Shown: positions 8,032 to 15,624 of the stretch, piece by piece | Position numbering within the stretch: position 1 is the first letter of the stretch | Layout: the number at the start of each line of letters is the position of its first letter | Assembly: GCA_947458575.1 (NCBI GenBank) | Contig: CANHBE010000006.1 | Coordinates: 1 to 26,133, forward strand | Source of the DNA: Flavobacteriaceae bacterium | GTDB lineage: Bacteria; Bacteroidota; Bacteroidia; Flavobacteriales; Flavobacteriaceae | Direction: 5' to 3' | DNA length: 26,133 bases | Position numbers and translations under genes: made by a program | Notes under the pieces: generated by a model | Told to the model about the DNA's origin: nothing | Seen by the model: only the letters and a program-made list of their open reading frames with translations | Databases searched by the model: none

Positions 8032-8889
8032 TTACTGTATTAAATCGAGAAAAGCCGCAACGAATCTTTGTATTGAACCTGCACTATAATTGAAATACAA
8101 ATCGGGTTCGATACATTCTACTTCCATCAATTGGATTTGCCCGTTGATGATAATTCCGTCAATCCGAGCATAGAGGAGATTGTCCGGAAAGCTGTCGACA
8201 ATTTTTTGAGCTTGTTCAATAAGTTCAATACTTGGTGTTGTTGCGGTGTACATGCCACCAAATTGCACTTGAATTCTGAAGTCTCCCGGTTTGGGCTTTT
8301 TGTTGACAGCATGCGAGAATTTTTTATTGAAAAAGATCAATGAAGTTTCGCCTTCGCTTTCAATTTCAGACTTAAATTCTTGCAGCAGCAGGTCTTTTTG
8401 AATTGCTATTGATGTGTACTTGTCGTTTATTTTTTCGATTTCATGACAGTCGAAAACCTCTGTCAAATAGGAGCCGGCTGAAAAAGCGGGTTTGATTACT
8501 GCTCTTTTCCAATTCTTTGGAATGATTTCGGCTAGATCAAACTGATTTGTTTTCTCAATAAATACGGTTGGAATAATCAGAACGTTTTGATGTAAGAGTT
8601 CTCGTAGATAAAATTTGTGTTTGTTTTTTTCGATAATTTCAATCGAATTCAGTGTCTTGATGCCAAGCCGTTTAATTGACTCTATCCACAAATTAAATTG
8701 AGATTCTTTTTCGTAATAATCCCAAGTATTTCTAAAAATGAGATAGTCGAATTGAGTCCATATCACATCGGGATTATCCCAAATTACAGCTTCCGCATTG
8801 ATATTGTGTTTTGCAAATTCCGGAATCAATAGTTGATCGGCCGCAGTTAGCTCGGGAAGTCTTTGGCAGGTGAGTAGTGCTATTTTCAC
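8032..8889 (-). CDS. ATP-grasp protein, RimK / glutathione synthetase-like
   Basis: The 285-residue product starts with GTG at 8889 (MKIALLTCQRLPELTAADQ). The N-terminal 90 residues form a pre-ATP-grasp Rossmann-like domain with YLIFRNTWDYYE. The ATP-grasp fold follows: VIKPAFSAGSY, then LLLQEFKSEIESEGETSLIF, GDFRIQVQFGG and the metal-site strand LMEVECIEPDLYF. These match proteins annotated as RimK-like or glutathione synthetase ATP-binding domain proteins, which join a carboxylate to an amine using ATP. The substrate cannot be read from sequence, and no peptide-synthesis partner is adjacent. A TATCTTTA sequence about 23 bases upstream on the minus strand could be its -7 box. A repeat element occupies the rest of the upstream gap. 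Confidence 0.8.
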   Translation of the reverse strand: MKIALLTCQRLPELTAADQLLIPEFAKHNINAEAVIWDNPDVIWTQFDYLIFRNTWDYYEKESQFNLWIESIKRLGIKTLNSIEIIEKNKHKFYLRELLHQNVLIIPTVFIEKTNQFDLAEIIPKNWKRAVIKPAFSAGSYLTEVFDCHEIEKINDKYTSIAIQKDLLLQEFKSEIESEGETSLIFFNKKFSHAVNKKPKPGDFRIQVQFGGMYTATTPSIELIEQAQKIVDSFPDNLLYARIDGIIINGQIQLMEVECIEPDLYFNYSAGSIQRFVAAFLDLIQ

Positions 8890-8944
8890 TTTTTTGGTGC
8901 TTTTGAGGTAGTTAAAGATAAGCAGGATTGTATTGTGAGTGAAT

Positions 8945-9063
8945 GCTCTAGCCCTGATTGCTTCGCCAGTTCGCTCCGCTCGCCTCGGATGAGAGCGCAG
9001 AGATTAAGGCGGAAAGCAGGACCCGAGCTCCTGAAAGGGCGAAAAGGCGAAGCAATCAGCTCC
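8945..9063. repeat. flavobacterial inverted-repeat element, copy 1
   Basis: The left end GCTCTAGCCCTGAT and right part AAGCAGGACCCGAGCTCCT match the ends of the copies at 18515 and, in reverse, at 19669. The interior differs. It contains a perfect 12-bp inverted pair, GATTGCTTCGCC (8956-8967) and GGCGAAGCAATC (9046-9057), capable of a long hairpin. It fills the gap between the ABC ATPase stop and the ATP-grasp start. GC is visibly higher than in its surroundings. Confidence 0.75.
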
Positions 9064-9070
9064 AAAAAAA

Positions 9071-9757
9071 TTATTTCGTAGTATCACTTTCAACCAAACC
9101 ATCGCGCAAACGAATGACGCGATGCGCGTAAGCCGCAATTTCTTCCTCATGGGTAACCAAAATTACGGTATTTCCATTTTTGTGAATATCGCCAAACAAT
9201 TTCATGATTTCTTCAGAGGTCTTACTATCCAAATTTCCTGTCGGTTCGTCTGCTAAAATAATAGACGGTTTGTTGACAAGTGCTCTTGCTATGGCAACGC
9301 GTTGCCGCTGTCCACCTGATAATTGGTTGGGTTGATGATCCATACGATCGGCGAGATTGACTTGCGTCAGTACTTCTTTCGCACGTTGGTTTCGTTCGGT
9401 TTTTGAGTAACCGGCGTAAACCATTGGCAATGCGACGTTGTCGAGAGCAGTTGTTCTTGGCAGCAAATTGAAGGTTTGAAAAACAAAACCGATTTCCTTA
9501 TTTCGGATTTCTGCCAGTTCGTCGTCATGCATTTTGCTGACGTCTTTTTCGTTAAGAATATAGGTTCCGGAAGTCGGTGTGTCCAAACAGCCAAGCAGAT
9601 TCATCAACGTTGATTTTCCGGAACCGGATGGTCCCATGAGTGCAACATATTCGCCTTTGTTGATTTGTAAATCGATACCTTTCAAAACATAAACTGTCTC
9701 GCTTCCAAGTTGAAAGTCTCTTTTGATATCGGTGATTTTAATTAAAGGGTTTGCCAT
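9071..9757 (-). CDS. ABC transporter ATP-binding protein, LolD/MacB type
   Basis: This 228-residue ATPase belongs to the group that powers lipoprotein release (LolCDE) or MacB/FtsE-like membrane complexes. Motifs are Walker A GPSGSGKST at 42-50, Q-loop VFQTFNLLP at 92-100, signature LSGGQRQRVAIAR at 146-158, Walker B IILADEP at 166-172 and the switch-loop histidine in VTHEEE. The segment LGCLDTPTSGTY is typical of MacB/LolD ATPases. No permease lies next to it, so its partner is encoded elsewhere. Length is normal. The start codon at 9757 follows a short AATTACAAATT-type repeat. Confidence 0.93.
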   Translation of the reverse strand: MANPLIKITDIKRDFQLGSETVYVLKGIDLQINKGEYVALMGPSGSGKSTLMNLLGCLDTPTSGTYILNEKDVSKMHDDELAEIRNKEIGFVFQTFNLLPRTTALDNVALPMVYAGYSKTERNQRAKEVLTQVNLADRMDHQPNQLSGGQRQRVAIARALVNKPSIILADEPTGNLDSKTSEEIMKLFGDIHKNGNTVILVTHEEEIAAYAHRVIRLRDGLVESDTTK

Positions 9758-9760
9758 GGG

Positions 9761-9797
9761 GAATTTAGAATTACAAATTGAGAATTACGAATTTAAA
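9761..9797. repeat. short AATTACAAATT/AATTACGAATT repeat
   Basis: GAATTTAGAATTACAAATT and then GAGAATTACGAATTT form near-tandem AT-rich units directly before the ABC ATPase start. Similar scattered units are common in flavobacterial intergenic DNA. The rest of the 100-base gap holds no clear promoter match. Confidence 0.4.
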
Positions 9798-9859
9798 AAT
9801 ATACAATTGATTTTAGATTCGGTCATTAGTGAACCAGTTTTTCATATTGTTACATTCAT

Positions 9860-10645
9860 TTAGATTCGAATGGTAAAATGTTCTTTTTCTTGCTCGTTTC
9901 GAAAGAAAACCATTCCCCATTGGAAAGTATCTATAGTGACTTTCACCTTAGGGTGTGCTTTGATGAGTTCCCAAGCTTCATTCATGTGCGGTGACCAATA
10001 AATATCGTCGAAAATCCAAACGCTTTCGTTAGCTACTGACGGTAATAAAAGTTCAAAGTAGCGCAATGTGGCTTCTTTAGCGTGGTTGCCATCGAAATAA
10101 ATCAATTGGTAATTGGTAATTGACAATTGATCATTTTGAAGAAACGTATTGAATTCGGCGACTTCAGATTGGATATTATGCAATTGGAATTTATGAAATT
10201 GGTGCTTAGCGATTCTCGCCGTTTCCGGGCAACCTTCGAGCGTTGTGATTTTTGCTTTCGGATTGCCTAATGAAAGTGCCGCCGTCGCCAAACCTAACGA
10301 AGTTCCTATTTCTAAAACAGAATTGGGCTGAAAATAGCGCGTAATTCGAAATAGTAATTCCGCACGAAATTCTGAAATACCGGCGGTTTGAGCAATTTTT
10401 GAAATGGGTCTGGAATTCGATTTGAATACTTTTGATCCTGTCCCAAAATCGGTTATATCGATAGAATTTTTGTTTTGCAATAATTCAAGTCTGTAGTTTC
10501 TTAGTATTTCATATTCAGGTTTTGCATCTCTGTCATAGAAGCACTTTGTGACCAAATCAAAAACAAACGGTGAATGTACGCCGTGTTCATTTTTAGACTT
10601 CCAAAGAAATCGACAATAAGATTTAATAGAAAACAGTAGTGCCAT
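9860..10645 (-). CDS. SAM-dependent methyltransferase, class I
   Basis: The 261-residue product carries a class I methyltransferase fold of the O-methyltransferase type. SAM-binding motif I is VLEIGTSLGLATAALS (110-125), with TTLEGCPETARIA (motif II) and LIYFDGNHAKEATLRYFELL (181-200) after it. The N-terminus (IKSYCRFLWKSKNEHGVHSP) is a conserved cap seen in Bacteroidota homologues. The substrate is unknown. I start it at the ATG at 10645; an in-frame TTG at 10666 lies inside the -7 box and would precede the transcript. Residues 170-181 are encoded by an AATTG repeat. It is divergent from rimO. Confidence 0.85.
   Translation of the reverse strand: MALLFSIKSYCRFLWKSKNEHGVHSPFVFDLVTKCFYDRDAKPEYEILRNYRLELLQNKNSIDITDFGTGSKVFKSNSRPISKIAQTAGISEFRAELLFRITRYFQPNSVLEIGTSLGLATAALSLGNPKAKITTLEGCPETARIAKHQFHKFQLHNIQSEVAEFNTFLQNDQLSITNYQLIYFDGNHAKEATLRYFELLLPSVANESVWIFDDIYWSPHMNEAWELIKAHPKVKVTIDTFQWGMVFFRNEQEKEHFTIRI
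10103..10138. repeat. AATTG-type repeat inside the methyltransferase gene
   Basis: CAATTGGTAATTGGTAATTG followed by ACAATTGATCATTTTG matches in style the intergenic repeat at 14090-14126. On the minus strand it encodes the peptide QNDQLSITNYQLI without breaking the frame, immediately before the conserved YFDGNH strand. Confidence 0.6.
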
Positions 10646-10663
10646 GAGTTTCAAAAGTGATGA

Positions 10664-10671
10664 CAAAACTA
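10664..10671 (-). promoter_or_regulatory. -7 box of the methyltransferase gene
   Basis: The minus strand reads TAGTTTTG, a full match to TAnnTTTG, 18 bases before the ATG at 10645. This supports the ATG over the upstream TTG. It is divergent from the rimO promoter about 60 bases away. Confidence 0.6.
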
Positions 10672-10724
10672 AACAATGTCAAATGGAATTCCACTCAAAG
10701 CGCGATAGTTTCCACAAAATAGTC

Positions 10725-10732
10725 TAATTTTG
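10725..10732 (+). promoter_or_regulatory. -7 box of rimO
   Basis: TAATTTTG followed by CGC is a full match to TAnnTTTG, 24 bases before the ATG at 10757. The last three bases are a TTG that could be mistaken for an in-frame start. Confidence 0.65.
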
Positions 10733-10756
10733 CGCTCCTTAAAGAGAACAAAGCTT

Positions 10757-12058
10757 ATGAGAACCAAGTCACTAAAGAAAAACAAAATCAATGTCATCAC
10801 ACTCGGATGTTCAAAGAATGTGTATGATAGCGAAGTATTGATGGGGCAGTTGCGGGCGAACGGAAAAGAAGTAGTGCATGAGCAAGAGGGCAATATCGTC
10901 GTTATTAATACTTGTGGATTCATTGACAATGCCAAGGCGGAGTCGGTAAATATGATTTTGGAATATGCCGACAAAAAAGAACGCGGCATCGTTGATAAGG
11001 TTTTTGTTACCGGTTGCTTGTCGGAACGATATCGTCCGGACTTGGAGAAGGAAATTCCCAATGTAGATCAGTATTTCGGAACGACAGAATTGCCTCAATT
11101 GTTAAAAGCTTTGGGTGCCGATTATAAGCATGAGTTGTTAGGCGAGCGATTAACAACCACGCCAAAGAATTATGCTTACTTGAAAATTGCCGAAGGTTGT
11201 GATAGGCCTTGTAGCTTTTGTGCAATTCCGTTGATGCGTGGCAAACACGTTTCGCAACCGATTGAAAAGCTAGTTAAGGAAGCTGAAGGTTTGGCTAGAG
11301 ATGGCGTCAAAGAGCTTATCTTGATTGCGCAAGATTTAACGTATTACGGTTTAGATATCTACAAGAAGAGAAATTTAGGCGAATTGCTGGAAGCTTTGGT
11401 AAAAGTAGAAGGCATCGAATGGATTCGCTTGCATTATGCATTCCCAACAGGTTTCCCGATGGATGTTTTGGATATCATGAAGCGCGAACCGAAAATTTGC
11501 AATTATATCGATATACCGCTACAACATATTTCAGATGCTATTTTGAAGTCGATGCGGCGCGGAACAACCAAAGAAAAAACTACAAAATTACTACAGGACT
11601 TCCGTGCGGCTGTTCCGGGAATGGCGATAAGAACTACTTTGATTGTTGGTTATCCCGGTGAAACACAAGAAGATTTTGAGATTTTAAAAGAATTCGTTCA
11701 GGAAATGAAATTTGATAGAATGGGTTGTTTTGCCTATTCACACGAAGAAAATACCCATGCTTATTTGCTAGAAGATGATGTGCCAGATGAAGTGAAGCAG
11801 GCGAGGGCAGAGGAGATTATGGAATTGCAGTCGCAGATTTCTTGGGATTTAAATCAAGAAAAAATTGGGAAGGTTTTTAAATGCATCATCGACAGAAAAG
11901 AAGGTATTCATTTTGTGGGAAGAACCGAATTTGATAGCCCAGATGTAGACAACGAAGTCTTGATTGATGCCTCAAAACACTATTTGAAAACGGGCGATTT
12001 TGCAATGATTAAGATTACGGAAGCTACGGAGTTTGATTTGTATGGTGAGCCGGTTTGA
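10757..12058 (+). CDS. rimO: ribosomal protein S12 methylthiotransferase RimO
   Basis: RimO is a radical-SAM enzyme that methylthiolates the beta-carbon of a conserved aspartate in ribosomal protein S12. The 433-residue protein has the UPF0004 domain with its three cluster cysteines at C18 (LGCSKN), C53 (NTCGF) and C87 (TGCLS). The radical-SAM motif CDRPCSFC follows at 148-155, and a TRAM domain ends at DLYGEPV. YLKIAEGCDRPCSFCAIP and LPLQ-like IDIPLQHISD are diagnostic of RimO/MiaB; the LGCSKN form and the overall length point to RimO. The start MRTKSLKKNK is chosen because an upstream in-frame TTG lies within the promoter. It converges on the ABC-F gene across a repeat-filled gap. Confidence 0.95.
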   Translation: MRTKSLKKNKINVITLGCSKNVYDSEVLMGQLRANGKEVVHEQEGNIVVINTCGFIDNAKAESVNMILEYADKKERGIVDKVFVTGCLSERYRPDLEKEIPNVDQYFGTTELPQLLKALGADYKHELLGERLTTTPKNYAYLKIAEGCDRPCSFCAIPLMRGKHVSQPIEKLVKEAEGLARDGVKELILIAQDLTYYGLDIYKKRNLGELLEALVKVEGIEWIRLHYAFPTGFPMDVLDIMKREPKICNYIDIPLQHISDAILKSMRRGTTKEKTTKLLQDFRAAVPGMAIRTTLIVGYPGETQEDFEILKEFVQEMKFDRMGCFAYSHEENTHAYLLEDDVPDEVKQARAEEIMELQSQISWDLNQEKIGKVFKCIIDRKEGIHFVGRTEFDSPDVDNEVLIDASKHYLKTGDFAMIKITEATEFDLYGEPV

Positions 12059-12116
12059 GAAATTACAAAATAGAAATTACAAATGACAACAGAGGCGCAG
12101 CTGAACGGACCGAAGC

Positions 12117-12178
12117 TAAATTCCAAATTCCAAAATCCAAATTCCAAAATCCAAAATCCAAAATCCAAATTCCAAAAT
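12117..12178. repeat. tandem ATTCCAAA/ATCCAAA array
   Basis: About eight head-to-tail units of ATTCCAAA or ATCCAAA (6-8 bases each) fill the gap between the convergent rimO and ABC-F genes. GACAACTGACAAC follows at 12181-12193; almost the same string recurs near 18622. No hairpin terminator is visible in this 138-base gap. The array resembles the repeat at 7277-7375 in direct orientation only. Confidence 0.8.
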
Positions 12179-12196
12179 TGGACAACTGACAACAAT

Positions 12197-14059
12197 CTAC
12201 CCTTCAATTTTCGCTGAAAGTTCAAACCAACGCTCTTCTTTATCTTCAATTTTTTTGATGATGATTTCGAGTTCTTTGGCTTTCTGAGCTATGGCATCAT
12301 CGGCGACTTTCCCATCCGAAAATAGCTGTTCAATTTGCTTTTTTTCGTATTCTAAATCTTTAATGTCACGCTCAATTTTTTGAAACTCTTTTTGTTCGTT
12401 AAAGCTCAATCCGGAAGTGTTGTTTTGTTGTTTCCAATCTTTCTTTTCCGTTTTGTTTTCCTCTTTTTGAGCCACATCAGCGCTGTCTTCATATACCCTG
12501 AAGTCGGAGTAATTACCCGGAAAATCTTCAATGACGCCATTGCCTCGAAAAACAAATAAATGATCGACAATTTTGTCCATAAAATAACGATCGTGCGAAA
12601 CCACAAGTAAACATCCTGGATAATCCAGAAGGAAATTTTCTAGTACATTCAAGGTCACAATATCCAAGTCATTTGTTGGTTCGTCAAGAATCAAGAAGTT
12701 TGGATTTTGAATCAAAACCGTACACAAATACAGTCGCTTCAATTCGCCTCCACTTAGTTTTTCTACATAGTCATGCTGCTTCTTCCGGTCGAAAAGAAAG
12801 CGTTCTAACAACTGTCCGGCAGAAATTGTTTTTCCCTTCGCCAACGGAATATATTCTCCGTAATCTTTTATAATATCAATTACTTTTTGACCCGGTTTCG
12901 GATTGATTCCGCTTTGTGTGTAGTATCCAATTTTAATCGTATCGCCTTTGATCACTTTTCCGCTGTCTAACGGAATTTTTCCGGTAATTACATTCAAAAA
13001 AGTCGACTTACCCGTTCCGTTTTTTCCAATAATACCAATGCGTTCCCCACGCTGAAAATCGAAACTAAATCCATTCAAAATAACATGGTCTTTAAAACTC
13101 TTCGATACCTTGTGCAGCTCGATAATCTTGCTGCCCATTCGCTCCATGTTGATTTCAAGTTCAACGACATTTTCTTTTCGTCGACTTTCCGCCTTCTGTT
13201 TAATTACGTAGAAATCATCCTGACGCGATTTCGATTTTGTTGTACGAGCCTTTGGTTGACGGCGCATCCAAGCCAATTCCTTCACAAATAAATTTTGTGC
13301 TTTGTCAATACTAGCGTTTTCTGAGGCAATTCGTTCCTCTTTCTTCGCCAAGTAATACGAATAGTTGCCTTTGTATTGGTAGAGTTTTCCGTTGTCTAGT
13401 TCAATGATTTCATTGCACACACGCTCCAAGAAAAAACGATCGTGAGTGATCATAAATAGCGTAATGTTTTCCTTAGCGAAATAACTCTCCAACCATTCTA
13501 TCATTTCCAAATCGAGGTGATTGGTCGGTTCGTCAAGTATAAGCAAATCCGGCCGGTTGATGAGAATAATCGCCAATGATAGTCGTTTCTTTTGTCCACC
13601 AGACATGTTTTTTACTTTCAGTTTGAAATCTTCCAACTTCAATTTGAATAAAATCTGCTTGAATTGTGTTTCAAAATCCCAAGCATTGTGCTGATCCATC
13701 AAGTCAAAAGCACGCTGGTATGATTCTTCATCTTCTGGATTTTCTAGTGCTTTTTCGTACTGTTCAATAATCTTCAAAACTTCATTATCCGAAGCGAAAA
13801 TACTTTCTTCAATAGTCAATTCGTCTTGTAAATTAGGCGTTTGCGACAAGAAAGCCACCTTAATATCTTTGCGAACTACTACTTTTCCCGTATCTGGCTC
13901 ATCTGCTCCTGTGATGATATTCATGATACAGGTTTTTCCTGAGCCATTTTTGGCAATGAAGGCAATCTTTTGGTCTTTATTGATGCCGAAGGAGAGGTTT
14001 TCGAACAAAGTGCGCTCGCCAAACGACTTAGAAATGTTTTCTACTGATAGATAATTCAC
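12197..14059 (-). CDS. ABC-F family ATPase, Uup-like
   Basis: This 620-residue soluble protein has two ABC domains and no membrane segment, as in ABC-F proteins that act on the ribosome. Domain 1 has Walker A AKNGSGKT at 36-43, signature MSGGQKKRLSLA and Walker B LLILDEPTNHLD. The linker includes the arm-like KELAWMRRQPKARTTKSKSR. Domain 2 has GIIGKNGTGKST, LSGGELKRLYL and FLILDEPTNDLD. A C-terminal coiled coil rich in K and E (QKEFQKIERDIKDLEYEKK onward) resembles Uup, which is linked to DNA and ribosome transactions. I start it at GTG 14059 because the -7 box at 14076-14083 lies downstream of the longer in-frame start at 14137. The extension is repeat DNA. Confidence 0.93.
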   Translation of the reverse strand: MNYLSVENISKSFGERTLFENLSFGINKDQKIAFIAKNGSGKTCIMNIITGADEPDTGKVVVRKDIKVAFLSQTPNLQDELTIEESIFASDNEVLKIIEQYEKALENPEDEESYQRAFDLMDQHNAWDFETQFKQILFKLKLEDFKLKVKNMSGGQKKRLSLAIILINRPDLLILDEPTNHLDLEMIEWLESYFAKENITLFMITHDRFFLERVCNEIIELDNGKLYQYKGNYSYYLAKKEERIASENASIDKAQNLFVKELAWMRRQPKARTTKSKSRQDDFYVIKQKAESRRKENVVELEINMERMGSKIIELHKVSKSFKDHVILNGFSFDFQRGERIGIIGKNGTGKSTFLNVITGKIPLDSGKVIKGDTIKIGYYTQSGINPKPGQKVIDIIKDYGEYIPLAKGKTISAGQLLERFLFDRKKQHDYVEKLSGGELKRLYLCTVLIQNPNFLILDEPTNDLDIVTLNVLENFLLDYPGCLLVVSHDRYFMDKIVDHLFVFRGNGVIEDFPGNYSDFRVYEDSADVAQKEENKTEKKDWKQQNNTSGLSFNEQKEFQKIERDIKDLEYEKKQIEQLFSDGKVADDAIAQKAKELEIIIKKIEDKEERWFELSAKIEG

Positions 14060-14075
14060 AAGAGTAATTTTCGCA

Positions 14076-14083
14076 CAAAAGTA
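14076..14083 (-). promoter_or_regulatory. -7 box of the ABC-F gene
   Basis: The minus strand reads TACTTTTG, a full match to TAnnTTTG, 16 bases before the GTG start. The -33 region lies inside the AATTG repeat at 14090-14126. Confidence 0.65.
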
Positions 14084-14089
14084 AGTTTT

Positions 14090-14126
14090 ACAATTGATAA
14101 TTGATAAATAACAATTGACAATTAAG
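14090..14126. repeat. AATTG-type short repeat
   Basis: CAATTGATAATTGATAAATA followed by ACAATTGACAATTAAG. Further degenerate units (ATTATTCAATAAC, ATTATCCATTATC) continue to about 14175. The 297-base gap 14060-14356 also holds the ABC-F promoter, inverted-repeat element copy 2, a small palindrome and the glycosyltransferase promoter. Confidence 0.65.
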
Positions 14127-14179
14127 CACAATATCAACTACCCATTATTCAATAACTATTATCCATTATCAATTTATTA

Positions 14180-14284
14180 GAAGCTATTCCCGCTATTCGC
14201 TTTATCTTTTTTGCACATCGCATATAGTTGTTATTCGCCATTTTACGCAGCAAAAAAGGATGCCGCTGTTATCGGGGCTAGGGC
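14180..14284. repeat. flavobacterial inverted-repeat element, copy 2
   Basis: It begins GAAGCTATTCCCGCTATTCG and ends AAAAAAGGATGCCGCTGTTA then TCGGGGCTAGGG, in the same orientation as the copy at 19669. Arms CTTTTTTGC (14206-14214) and GCAAAAAAG (14250-14258) pair perfectly around a unique interior. It lies between the divergent ABC-F and glycosyltransferase genes. Confidence 0.8.
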
Positions 14285-14313
14285 AAGAGACATTACTTAC
14301 TATTTAAGTTTTT

Positions 14314-14327
14314 TCGGAATCTTCCGA
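14314..14327. promoter_or_regulatory. 14-bp palindrome before the glycosyltransferase
   Basis: TCGGAATCTTCCGA has perfect 6-base arms around TC, 17 bases upstream of the predicted -7 box. The position would suit an operator overlapping the -33 region. No regulator can be named, and chance occurrence is possible. Confidence 0.25.
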
Positions 14328-14344
14328 TTTTCATTTTTTCAAAT

Positions 14345-14352
14345 TACATTTG
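14345..14352 (+). promoter_or_regulatory. -7 box of the glycosyltransferase gene
   Basis: TACATTTG followed by CCGC is a full match to TAnnTTTG, but it ends only 4 bases before the ATG at 14357. Transcription would start at or within the first codons, implying a leaderless or nearly leaderless message. Confidence 0.55.
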
Positions 14353-14356
14353 CCGC

Positions 14357-15541
14357 ATGAAGATTTCAGTTATCATCCTCAACTACAACGTTCGCTTTTT
14401 TCTGGAGCAATGTGTAATCTGCGTTCAAAAGGCACTTGAAAACGTTGAAGGTGAAATAATTGTCGTCGATAATAACTCCTCTGATGACAGTTGTGAAATG
14501 ATGAAAAGTCGATTTCCCGGAGTGTTACTCATCGAAAACAAGACGAATACTGGCTTTCCCAAAGGCAATAACATAGGAGTTAAAGCAGCGAAAGGTGAAT
14601 ATATCTGTATTCTCAATCCAGATACAGTGGTTGCAGAGGACACTTTTGTGAAAGTGCTCGAGTTCGCAGAAAGTCAAACCGATTTGGGAATCATTGGTTG
14701 CAAACTCATCGATGGCACGGGTAATTTTCTTCCTGAATGCAAGCGCGGTGTGCCAACCCCATTTGTCGCCTTCACCAAAGTGGCTGGATTATACAAAGTA
14801 TTTCCAAAATCGAAGCGATTTGGCAAGTATTATGCGGAACATCTGGAGGAGAATCAGACTGGCAAAGTAGATGTTTTGGTTGGCGCTTTTATGGTGATGC
14901 AACGAAAACATTACATTCAAATGAATGGTTTTGATGAGGTTTTTTTCATGTTTGGGGAAGATATTGATTTGAGTTATCGTTCGTTGCTAGCTGGAAAAAA
15001 TAACTTTTACTTTTCCGAAACAACGGTTATTCATTACAAAGGTGAAAGTACGGTTAAAGACAAAAAATACCTGCAAAATTTTCAAAAAGCAATGGAGTTG
15101 TTCTATCATAAGCACTTTAAAAATGCTTTCTTTTTTGATATTTTCATGAGAGCAGGAGCGCATCTTTTTTCAAGGACTAAAAAAAGTAAAACAGCGGCAT
15201 CAGAGCGAAAAGTAACAAGCTATATCTTGCGTTCTGAAAACGAAAATCTGAAAACAAAAGTTGAAAACTTGTTAGGAAAAAAAGTTATTCTCAGCGATTC
15301 AACATCTGAAAATAGCATAAATTCGCTTGCGAAGAGTTTGGGCGAAACTGTCGAAATTATCTATGACAATAATTACTTGACTTTTAAGTCGATCATCGAA
15401 AGTTTCGAGCAGAATAAAAATAAAGGGTTTACATTCAAGATCTTACCTCAGAGAAGCGAATTTATGATTGGGAGTAACAGTTGCAATGATCGCGGTGAAT
15501 TTATTTCTCTTGAGATGAAGGAAGTAGAAAACGAGCGGTAG
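14357..15541 (+). CDS. family 2 glycosyltransferase with C-terminal extension
   Basis: The first 270 or so residues are a GT2 (GT-A fold) transferase, likely acting on cell-surface polysaccharide at the cytoplasmic face. MKISVIILNYN opens the fold; VDNNSSD at 37-43 binds the nucleotide, ILNPDT at 85-90 stands in for the DxD metal site, and GAFMVMQRKHY...GFDEVFFMFGEDIDLSYR is the acceptor/catalytic segment. No transmembrane helix is visible. The last 120 residues (from about SRTKKSK) are a separate lysine-rich then alpha/beta region ending ILPQRSEFMIGSNS...RGEFISLEM. I recognise this tail as a recurrent flavobacterial GT2 addition but know no function for it. The gene stands alone, so its pathway is unresolved. 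Confidence 0.88.
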   Translation: MKISVIILNYNVRFFLEQCVICVQKALENVEGEIIVVDNNSSDDSCEMMKSRFPGVLLIENKTNTGFPKGNNIGVKAAKGEYICILNPDTVVAEDTFVKVLEFAESQTDLGIIGCKLIDGTGNFLPECKRGVPTPFVAFTKVAGLYKVFPKSKRFGKYYAEHLEENQTGKVDVLVGAFMVMQRKHYIQMNGFDEVFFMFGEDIDLSYRSLLAGKNNFYFSETTVIHYKGESTVKDKKYLQNFQKAMELFYHKHFKNAFFFDIFMRAGAHLFSRTKKSKTAASERKVTSYILRSENENLKTKVENLLGKKVILSDSTSENSINSLAKSLGETVEIIYDNNYLTFKSIIESFEQNKNKGFTFKILPQRSEFMIGSNSCNDRGEFISLEMKEVENER

Positions 15542-15579
15542 ATTTTAAAGAATTCTCACAGAAGTAGGTTTATTTTTAT

Positions 15580-15587
15580 TATTTTCG
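15580..15587 (+). promoter_or_regulatory. possible -7 box of the E2 gene
   Basis: TATTTTCG followed by CAA matches TAnnTTTG in 7 of 8 positions, 37 bases before the ATG at 15625. No clear -33 element is visible. Confidence 0.35.
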
Positions 15588-15624
15588 CAACCAATAAAAA
15601 ACAATACACCTTTAGGTTAACTAT

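Noticed and set aside
8956..9057. Long hairpin as the terminator of the ABC ATPase gene
   Set aside because: No T-tract follows the hairpin on the minus strand, so it is better explained as part of the repeat element.
12117..12178. CRISPR-like array
   Set aside because: Units are only 6-8 bases with no spacers; it is a simple tandem repeat.
14060..14137. N-terminal extension of the ABC-F protein
   Set aside because: The sequence is repeat DNA upstream of a full-match -7 box, and the family starts at NYLSVENIS.
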